Shown here one piece after another: positions 1 through 5,630 of a DNA stretch of 34,846 nt. The notes below the pieces were generated by a model. It saw nothing but the letters and a program-made list of their open reading frames with translations. It had not been told where the DNA came from and did no database searches. How positions within the stretch are numbered: position 1 is the stretch's first letter; each line of letters begins with the position of its first letter. The stretch spans positions 1 to 34,846 of the forward strand of contig SFIL01000021.1 of assembly GCA_004556205.1 (NCBI GenBank), written 5' to 3'. A program made the translations under genes and the position numbers. This DNA is from Clostridiales bacterium (GTDB lineage: Bacteria > Bacillota > Clostridia > Oscillospirales > Oscillospiraceae).

Positions 1-1
1 A

Positions 2-154
2 GAACTGGCAGATATGCTCCATTATATTATTGCGATCGCGTCAATCAATGAAATCGACTTAAATGAAATTGTCATCCAAAAGGACAGAGCAGCTTCCTTA
101 AAGTACCATCACGAAACCAATTTGGAAACTTTCCTGTTGAACCGACAGGGGTAA
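2..154 (+). CDS. MazG-like nucleotide pyrophosphohydrolase, C-terminal fragment
   Basis: The window opens inside this gene. Reading from base 2 gives 50 residues ending at a TAA at 152-154. The fragment starts ELADMLHYIIAIASINEI, which fits the E-x-x-D metal-binding helix of all-alpha MazG/dUTPase-like pyrophosphohydrolases, and continues with a charged tail (KDRAASLKYHHETNLETF). These enzymes hydrolyse (d)NTPs to monophosphates in the cytoplasm. The upstream catalytic E-x-x-E half lies outside the window, so substrate and full length cannot be judged. The codons are more AT-rich than in the neighbouring chromosomal genes. A hairpin about 70 bases downstream could end its transcript. The family call rests on the short motif only. 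Confidence 0.6.
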   Translation, partial: ELADMLHYIIAIASINEIDLNEIVIQKDRAASLKYHHETNLETFLLNRQG

Positions 155-225
155 ATAGTGAATTCTTGGTGTACTTTTTATGGTTTTTTCCTCGTTATAT
201 GCACCGTTTGGTCGCTTTTTGGCAC

Positions 226-263
226 AAAGAAAAAGGGCATCTGTAGGATGTCCTTTTCTTTTT
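226..263 (+). terminator. Putative intrinsic terminator after the MazG-like gene
   Basis: AAAGAAAAAGGGCAT pairs with ATGTCCTTTTCTTT across a 7-base loop, with one G-T pair, and a T-run follows. The arms are A- and T-rich on opposite sides, so it could also work for the convergent spoIVB gene that ends at 284. Confidence 0.6.
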
Positions 264-283
264 GGTTGGCTCCGCAGCGCTTC

Positions 284-1237
284 TCACGCTGCTGCCGCGA
301 GCATATTCTCTATAAAGATTCCGTAGCCCTGCGTCGGATCGTCGATCAAAACGTGCGTCACCGCGCCGACGAGCTTCCCGTCCTGCAGGATCGGACTGCC
401 GCTCATCCCCTGCACAATGCCGCCCGTCGCGGCAAGCAGATCGGGATCTGTTACCTCTATCAGCAGGTTGCGGTCGTGCGGATCGTCAGGCGCAAGCGCC
501 GTGATGCGAATATCGAACGTTTCAACCTGCGTGCCGCGCACATTGGACAAAATTGTCGCTTCGCCCGCGTGGATGCTTTTGCTGTCTGCGACGGGCACAG
601 GCGTTCCCTGCGGCGCGGACATGGAGCCGAAAACTCCCTGCGGCGTGTTTTTCTCGATCGTACCCGACACCGTACGCCCATTCACAACGCCCTGTAACGC
701 GCCCGGCTCGCCCTTCTCGCCGCGAATGACCGACCCGACGACCGACGGCAGCGCCGTTCCGCTCACAATCGGCAGAAGCGTCCCGCCGTCGTTGACCCCG
801 TGCCCCAACGCGCCGAAGGTCGCCGCTTCTGCATCGTAATATGTCACCGTGCCGATGCCGCTCACGGTATCGCGGACAAAAATTCCGAGCCGCCAACCGT
901 CGGCAGTCTGCGTCGGAGAGATGGTAAGACGCTCCTGCTCGCCGCCGCGCGCAACCGTCAGCGCCAACGGCGCACCCTGCGCGCGCTCGACCGCCTGCGT
1001 GACCTCCTGCACCGATGTGACGCGTTTCCCGTCAATTTCACAAATCACGTCTCCGCATTTCAGCCCCGCTTTTTTCGGAACGCTGCTCGACAGCTCCACG
1101 ACCGCGACACCGTTTGTGCGCAGGCGCAGACCGATGGTGTTCCCGCCCGGGATGACGGTTTTCGGCGCGGCGGCGCACAAAAATGACAGCAGAAGCGTCA
1201 AAATTGCTGCGATCGCGCCCTTCCTTATCAAACTCAT
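284..1237 (-). CDS. spoIVB: SpoIVB serine peptidase (PDZ + S55 domain)
   Basis: SpoIVB is the forespore-made serine peptidase that crosses to the intermembrane space and triggers processing of pro-sigma-K by cleaving SpoIVFA. This 317-residue protein has an N-terminal membrane/signal segment (about residues 7-24), a PDZ domain (about 36-107, with VPKKAGLKCGDVICEIDG) and the S55 peptidase domain. The likely catalytic His146 lies in FGALGHGV and Ser279 in GMSGSPIL. The start at 1237 was chosen because GGAGG sits just upstream and a signal segment follows; the open frame runs 80 codons further up without family features. It is shorter than the ~425-residue Bacillus protein, mostly at the N-terminus. 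It stands alone here rather than beside recN or spo0A. A CATATTA resembling a sigma-G -10 lies about 70 bases upstream, but no convincing -35 accompanies it. Confidence 0.92.
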   Translation of the reverse strand: MSLIRKGAIAAILTLLLSFLCAAAPKTVIPGGNTIGLRLRTNGVAVVELSSSVPKKAGLKCGDVICEIDGKRVTSVQEVTQAVERAQGAPLALTVARGGEQERLTISPTQTADGWRLGIFVRDTVSGIGTVTYYDAEAATFGALGHGVNDGGTLLPIVSGTALPSVVGSVIRGEKGEPGALQGVVNGRTVSGTIEKNTPQGVFGSMSAPQGTPVPVADSKSIHAGEATILSNVRGTQVETFDIRITALAPDDPHDRNLLIEVTDPDLLAATGGIVQGMSGSPILQDGKLVGAVTHVLIDDPTQGYGIFIENMLAAAA

Positions 1238-1371
1238 GCACAATTCCTCCCGCTGTGATTTCAAAAATTCGGCAATTTTCGCGCCGAAACGCGTCGCCGT
1301 GGGAGTAATATGGCTCGAATCCGCCGCAAACTCGCTCCCAAATCCTTGCGGAATTGGCTTAACAAAAATTG

Positions 1372-1420
1372 AAACCCGCTGCAAACGCGAAAAAAGCGTT
1401 TGACGACGGGTTTGTTTTTT
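1372..1420 (+). terminator. Two-tier hairpin with T-run upstream of spoIVB
   Basis: AAACCCG (1372-1378) pairs with CGGGTTT (1407-1413), and inside it CAAACGC (1382-1388) pairs with GCGTTTG (1396-1402). TTTGTTTTTT follows on the plus strand. It looks like an intrinsic terminator, yet no plus-strand gene precedes it. It may be the relic of a lost gene or act on the spoIVB leader in the opposite direction. Confidence 0.4.
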
Positions 1421-1522
1421 CCTGATTTTCAAATAATTATGTTGGAATCTCATTGATATTTTGTCGAAAATTTGCAAATTTCACATTTTTAACGCGGCTT
1501 CGGCGCGGTGCGCCGACACCGA

Positions 1523-1551
1523 TTGACAAGACTGCGCTGCTCTGCTATAAT
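1523..1551 (+). promoter_or_regulatory. Consensus housekeeping promoter for the lipoprotein gene
   Basis: TTGACA at 1523-1528, a 17-base spacer and TATAAT at 1546-1551 are an exact match to the sigma-A consensus, about 45 bases ahead of the lipoprotein start. Confidence 0.85.
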
Positions 1552-1595
1552 ATTTTATATTATTTGCAAAATAAACTGAAAGGATGAAAATTCCC

Positions 1596-2228
1596 ATGAA
1601 AATGAAAAAAAGCATCCTCGCGCTTCTGCTCGCGCTGGTTCTCGTTCTGTCGCTGACCGCCTGCGGCGAGAAGCTCGAGAAAAAGGTTGTCGGCACGTGG
1701 TCAACCGACTTGGACATGACGGAAGTCTTCAGCGCTTCTTTCGGAGAACTCGGCATGGATCCGAGCAGTCTTCCGAGCGAAAAGATTTTTGTCTCTCTTC
1801 TCGTCACCTTCAACGAGGATAAAACCTGCACCTTGACCGCCGAGGTCGATGTTGAGTCGTTTAACGCGTACATGGTCTCGCTCACCGAAGCTATGGTCGA
1901 GATGATGTACCAGATCGGCGAATCCTCCGGCTTGGATCGTGAAACCTTTGACGAAGCCTTTGCGTCGCAGTATAATATGTCCGTGAAGGAATATGTCGAT
2001 ACGATGCTGGGCAGCATTGATGCCGAGCAGCTTTTGGACGACATGGAGGACACCGAGGGCACTTGGAAGGTCGAGAACGATAAGATCATCATTACCGACA
2101 AGGACAGCGATGATCAGTCCGTCCTGCGTTTTGAGGGCGATAACCTGATTCTTGAGGAAGCCGAAGATTTGGACGAGGAGTTTGCGGAGTACGGCTTAGC
2201 CCTGCCGTGGACCTTTACAAAAAAGTGA
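1596..2228 (+). CDS. Predicted lipoprotein with lipocalin-like sequence
   Basis: A secreted, lipid-anchored protein of unknown role. The N-terminus is a classic lipoprotein signal: MKMKKS, a run of Leu/Ala/Val, then LTAC with the acylated cysteine near residue 22. Two GTW-containing stretches follow (VVGTWSTD early, EGTWKVENDKIIITDKDS late), the second resembling the beta-strand pattern of lipocalin-like clostridial lipoproteins. A Glu/Asp-rich helical stretch lies between them. The C-terminus is LPWTFTKK. An in-frame ATG at 1584 overlaps the AAAGG ribosome site, so the ATG at 1596 is preferred. A perfect promoter precedes the gene and a strong terminator follows, making it a single-gene unit. 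The function is not recognised. Confidence 0.8.
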   Translation: MKMKKSILALLLALVLVLSLTACGEKLEKKVVGTWSTDLDMTEVFSASFGELGMDPSSLPSEKIFVSLLVTFNEDKTCTLTAEVDVESFNAYMVSLTEAMVEMMYQIGESSGLDRETFDEAFASQYNMSVKEYVDTMLGSIDAEQLLDDMEDTEGTWKVENDKIIITDKDSDDQSVLRFEGDNLILEEAEDLDEEFAEYGLALPWTFTKK

Positions 2229-2240
2229 TGATAAATATCA

Positions 2241-2275
2241 AAACGCCTCCCGCCGTCTGGCGGGAGGCGTTTTTT
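2241..2275 (+). terminator. Strong intrinsic terminator after the lipoprotein gene
   Basis: AAACGCCTCCCGCC and GGCGGGAGGCGTTT form a perfect 14-bp stem around a 4-base loop, followed by T's. It begins 12 bases after the lipoprotein stop codon. Confidence 0.95.
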
Positions 2276-2312
2276 CGGCATAGTAAAGGTTTTACAGCAC
2301 CTTAGGTGCGCA

Positions 2313-2445
2313 GACTGTCAAAAAACGATAGACTTGTCATTGCGAGACCCCGCAGGGGTCGTGGCGGCGCAGCGTGCGTTAGCGCGATGCGAGTGTGCGT
2401 AGCACACGGGATTCTTGATGAAATCTTTGAATCAAGAATCATCCG
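2313..2445. repeat. Composite repeat: GACTGTC box, CATTGCGAGACC hairpin, GATTCTTGAT hairpin
   Basis: Three modules lie in a row. First is GACTGTCAAAAAACGATAG. Second is CATTGCGAGACCCC with its pairing arm GGGGTCGTGG. Third is GTGTGCGTAGCACAC, followed by GATTCTTGAT and ATCAAGAATC pairing across a 10-11 base loop. The first two modules recur at 17682 and 32365 and the third at 32308-32352, in a different order. The last hairpin supplies the stop codon of the DUF2461 gene. Confidence 0.8.
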
Positions 2446-3079
2446 CAACCTGAAAGAACTCGCTCACGGGCAGCCACGCCAGCAGGACGCGGCGCACCTC
2501 GTCCGCAAGCGCGGGCGAGTACAGCAGCGCATCGGGCGGACAGTCGCGGATCGCCATGAAGTTTTTCAGCCCAAAATAGGGAGCAAGGCGCGGATCGGCG
2601 CATTTTTTCGGGCGTTTATAAGGATCGCCGTCGAGCTTGATGCCGCTCTCCTTTTCCGCTTTGTGCACAAGCGCAAGAAATTCGTCGGCATGGTCGGTCA
2701 TTTTGATGCGGAGCGCGTCCGCAGCCGCCGCCTTCGGATACGCCAGCAGGAAGCCGTAGCGATACCCCTCCGGCCGCACCTCGAAGCACAGGCACGGCCG
2801 CTCAAGCCACGGGTGCCCGTCCCGCCGCAGGCAGAACCACAGGCTGTCCTTGTAAAAAGTCGTCGGATGCATCCGCATATCGCGGTAAATGCGCGACAGG
2901 TGCATCCGCAGCCCATCGACATCCGCAAATGCCGCGCCGACCTCTGCGGAAAGCGCCTTCATCGGCTCGTAGAGGTAGGTCTGATATTCCTGCTTGTGCG
3001 CGGTGAACCAATCGCGATTGTTATTAAACCGAATACTCCAGAGAAAGTCGATTGTCTCGGGGGAAAAACCTTGAAACAT
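2432..3079 (-). CDS. DUF2461 family protein
   Basis: A 215-residue cytoplasmic protein of the uncharacterised DUF2461 family, recognised from its opening (MFQGFSPETIDFLWSIRFNN, then NRDWFTAHKQEY) and from RIYRDMRM and KDSLWFCLRR in the middle. No signal peptide or membrane segment is seen. The start at 3079 has GGAGC nine bases upstream. The TGA stop lies inside the repeat hairpin GATTCTTGAT/ATCAAGAATC, so the last residues (DDS) are encoded by repeat DNA. The original C-terminus may have been slightly changed when the repeat landed. It lies alone between repeat blocks. The family's function is unknown and none is proposed. Confidence 0.85.
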   Translation of the reverse strand: MFQGFSPETIDFLWSIRFNNNRDWFTAHKQEYQTYLYEPMKALSAEVGAAFADVDGLRMHLSRIYRDMRMHPTTFYKDSLWFCLRRDGHPWLERPCLCFEVRPEGYRYGFLLAYPKAAAADALRIKMTDHADEFLALVHKAEKESGIKLDGDPYKRPKKCADPRLAPYFGLKNFMAIRDCPPDALLYSPALADEVRRVLLAWLPVSEFFQVADDS

Positions 3080-3124
3080 GGGAAATGCTCCTGTTTATAA
3101 AAATAATGTCTCTGCATTTTTTGA

Positions 3125-3736
3125 CAGTGAATAGTGCATCGTGAACAGTGAATGGTGAATAGGTTTGTCGCTGTGGCTTTTACTGTTGCTTGCAGCTTGG
3201 TACGCGGTCGATGGTTTCCACCGGAGATTGCCACGACCGGTGTGCGCACCGGTCTCGCAATGACAAGAGGGGTGGCTTATTATGTCATTGCGAGGCGCGC
3301 AGGCGACGCGGCAATGACAAATCAGGGTTGCCTTTCCGTGTCATTGCGAGGAGCGCAGGCGACGTGGCAATCTTGGGCAGGAACTACCGACTGCGTACTA
3401 ACCTTCAGTCTGAGATTGCCACAGCCAGTGTGCGCACTGGCTTCGCAATGACAAATCAGGATTGCCTTTCCGTGTCATTGCGAGGAGCGCAGGCGACGCG
3501 GCAATCTCGGGCAGGAACTACCGACTGCGTACTAACCTTCAGTCTGAGATTGCCACGACCGGTGTGCGCACCGGTCTCGCAATGACAAGAGGGGTGGCTT
3601 ATTATGTCATTGCGAGGAGCGCAGCGACGTGGCAATCTTGTGTAGGCAGTTACTCTACTATGAGGGTAACAAATAACCATAAAATACGCATAATTGTTTC
3701 GTTATTCACAATTCACTGTTCACGAAACCCATCATG
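3125..3736. repeat. Array of CATTGCGAG-type REP-like elements
   Basis: This gene-free stretch is nearly all repeat. GTGAATAG-type repeats (about 3125-3160 and 3700-3726) bracket a row of elements that begin TGTCATTGCGAGG and end GCAATGACA: a right end at 3225-3265, a short copy at 3283-3319, two full 115-bp copies at 3339-3453 and 3473-3587, and a left half from 3605. Linkers of 17 nt (AGAGGGGTGGCTTATTA, at 3266-3282 and 3588-3604, identical) or 19 nt (AATCAGG-TTGCCTTTCCG, at 3320-3338 and 3454-3472, one difference) separate them. The full copies carry an inner GGCAGGAACTACCGACTG segment and an ACCGGTGTGCGCACCGGT palindrome. Plus-strand open frames here only read through the repeats. Confidence 0.9.
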
Positions 3737-4939
3737 CTACCGTTTCTTCGCCAGCGGCGTGGAGCGTTCCTGCAGGGTGTTCAGCGTCAAAATAATCTGA
3801 TTCGACACGAGCCAGCCGCGCTCCGTTAAGCGCCAGCGCTCGTTTTCGTACACCGCAAAGCCCTTTTCTTCAAAGCGCTTCATCGCTTTTTCCAGCGGCG
3901 CAAACGGCATCAGATATTGCCGCTCATATTCCTCGGCGCTGATGCCGTCGCTCGTGCGCAGGCGGAGCATCACATATTCTCCCGCCCGTTCGCGCGGCGG
4001 GATCGGCTCGCACTCGCTCAGCACGGTTTCCTTTTTCGCAATGCCGTCAATGTACCCGTGCAGATCGCGCACGATGGTAAAGCGCTTGCCCGCGAAGTCG
4101 GATGACGCCGTTGGCCCGAAGCCGAGGTACTCTCCGCCCGTCCAGTATTTCATGTTGTGCTTCGAGCGGAAATCCTTTTTCGCAAAATTCGAGATCTCGT
4201 AGTGCTCGTAGCCGTAGTCCCGTAAAATGTCAGACGCCGCGAGATACATATCCGCCTGCGTGTCGTCGTCGGGCAGGTTTGCCAAATCCTTATAGCTCCA
4301 GAGCGGCGTTCCCTCCTCGACCTTCAACGCGTAGCACGAGATATGCTCGGGGCGCAGACCGACGATGCGCAGCACCGTCTCCTTCCACGCCGTCAGTGTC
4401 TGATTCGGCAGGCCATACATGAGGTCAAGCGAGATATTGCCGAAGCCCGCCTGCCGCGCAAAGGTCATTGCCTGCTTCGCCTGATGGAAATTGTGCGGAC
4501 GTCCGAGCTTTTTGAGCATCGCGTCATCGTCGGACTGCACGCCGATCGAAATGCGGTTGAAGCCCGCGCGGACGAGCTTTTTCATAGATTGTAAGGTGAC
4601 GCTGTCAGGGTTTGCCTCAAGCGTAATCTCCGCTTCAATGCTCAGACGGAAGGACTTATGAATCTCGTCGAGGATTTTTTCAAGGTTGTCCGCGCCGAAA
4701 AAGCTCGGCGTGCCGCCGCCGAAATAGACCGTATCGACGAGATATTCCGGCGCGAGCCGTCCCGCCTCACGGATATGGTCGGCAAGCGCCTGCAAATAGT
4801 CGTCGGTCACACGGCGGTCGCGGCCGCCGCCGATCGAGTAAAAATCGCAGTATTCGCACTTGCTCTTGCAAAACGGGATGTGGACGTAAATACCGAGTTT
4901 TTTGTCCTCGACGTTGCTTTTTGTCAGAAAAAACGCCAT
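3737..4939 (-). CDS. hemW: Radical SAM protein HemW (heme chaperone / oxygen-independent CPO-like)
   Basis: HemW-type radical SAM protein of 400 residues. The cluster-binding motif is Cys24-x3-Cys28-x2-Cys31 in IPFCKSKCEYCDF, followed by the GGGTPSFF motif, SIGVQSDDD and DLMYGLPNQT that mark the HemN/HemW family. The cytoplasmic enzyme binds a 4Fe-4S cluster and S-adenosylmethionine; in studied bacteria HemW carries heme to respiratory proteins, while HemN oxidises coproporphyrinogen. The HemW-like C-terminal region (SEEYERQYLMPF-like, then a winged-helix-like end) favours hemW. ATG at 4939 follows the stop of the YcxB-like gene by one base and has GAGGG in that gene's end, so the two are translationally linked. 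It appears to be the last gene of the gyr transcript. Confidence 0.9.
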   Translation of the reverse strand: MAFFLTKSNVEDKKLGIYVHIPFCKSKCEYCDFYSIGGGRDRRVTDDYLQALADHIREAGRLAPEYLVDTVYFGGGTPSFFGADNLEKILDEIHKSFRLSIEAEITLEANPDSVTLQSMKKLVRAGFNRISIGVQSDDDAMLKKLGRPHNFHQAKQAMTFARQAGFGNISLDLMYGLPNQTLTAWKETVLRIVGLRPEHISCYALKVEEGTPLWSYKDLANLPDDDTQADMYLAASDILRDYGYEHYEISNFAKKDFRSKHNMKYWTGGEYLGFGPTASSDFAGKRFTIVRDLHGYIDGIAKKETVLSECEPIPPRERAGEYVMLRLRTSDGISAEEYERQYLMPFAPLEKAMKRFEEKGFAVYENERWRLTERGWLVSNQIILTLNTLQERSTPLAKKR

Positions 4940-4940
4940 G

Positions 4941-5546
4941 TTACTTTCCCTCTATACGGTCGGTAATAAAGGAACGGAATTCCTCCGCATTGCCGACGGT
5001 AAAGCCGTCCTTTGCGACGAAGAACCACTGCTGCTTGCTGCGGCGCAGGAGGAACAGGTGTTCGCTCTCGCGCAGCTCGGAGATGTCGGAATAGCCCTGC
5101 ACGTTGACCGAGCCGTCCTCCTGAACGCTCTGCGCAAGGGAGAGGTTGTAAAACTCGGTGGTAAGGTGCAGCTCCGTGGTGCCGAAGGAGCGCCGCATTG
5201 ACGCCTCCCAGCGGGCAATCGCCTTTTTCGGCATGGTGACTTGGCTGTAGATGAGGTAAACGATGACCAGCGCGGAGAGCAGCATCATCAAAAGGCCGGT
5301 TGTCGTGCGTGTCGCGACATACTGCCAAACGAGCAGGCCGAAGGCGACAACAACGAGCGCAATGCAGCCGTAGCTGACATACTTTGCATTTTTCGACGCG
5401 ACAGCCTCGGACGCTTCCCGCTGAATTTCCGCGTTGATGACGGTATTCGCCGAGAATTTCGGCGGGTCAAGCGCGGGAGCTTCCTCCTCTGTTTCCTCGA
5501 TTTCGGTCACTTCCGACTCCTCTTCACGAATTTCTTCCTGATCCAT
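4941..5546 (-). CDS. Two-TM membrane protein with YcxB-like domain
   Basis: A 201-residue protein with three parts: an acidic cytoplasmic N-terminus (MDQEEIREEESEVTEIEETE), two adjacent membrane helices (YGCIALVVVAFGLLVWQYV and GLLMMLLSALVIVYLIY) and a C-terminal soluble domain of YcxB-like type, with FGTTELHLTTEFYNLSL, DISELRESEHLFLL and WFFVAKDGFTVGNAEEFRSF. The function of YcxB-like proteins is unknown. Start 5546 is chosen for its AAAGGAGC site; the frame is open another 28 codons, but those are encoded by a palindromic repeat. It sits between gyrA and hemW on the same strand, 84 bases after gyrA and one base before hemW, so it is probably co-transcribed with both. Confidence 0.75.
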   Translation of the reverse strand: MDQEEIREEESEVTEIEETEEEAPALDPPKFSANTVINAEIQREASEAVASKNAKYVSYGCIALVVVAFGLLVWQYVATRTTTGLLMMLLSALVIVYLIYSQVTMPKKAIARWEASMRRSFGTTELHLTTEFYNLSLAQSVQEDGSVNVQGYSDISELRESEHLFLLRRSKQQWFFVAKDGFTVGNAEEFRSFITDRIEGK

Positions 5547-5594
5547 AGGTTTGCTCCTTTCGGAAAAAAGTGTTTGATTACTCTGAAAATCTCT

Positions 5595-5622
5595 GTAGGG
5601 CGGGGACATGTCCCCGTCCTGC
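5595..5622. repeat. GGGCGGGGACATGTCCCC palindrome between gyrA and the YcxB-like gene
   Basis: Near-perfect hairpin GTAGGGCGGGGACATGTCCCCGTCCTGC. It is one member of a palindrome family found at 8155, 10170, 11973 and 28603. Confidence 0.85.
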
Positions 5623-5630
5623 ATTGGCAC

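Noticed and set aside
3190..3585. Plus-strand frames of 99-131 codons after the DUF2461 gene
   Set aside because: They are translations of tandem CATTGCGAG repeats and repeat the same peptide in each unit.
3283..3604. Possible CRISPR array
   Set aside because: Units are palindromic elements of unequal length, the 17-19 nt linkers are themselves repeated rather than unique, and no cas gene is near.
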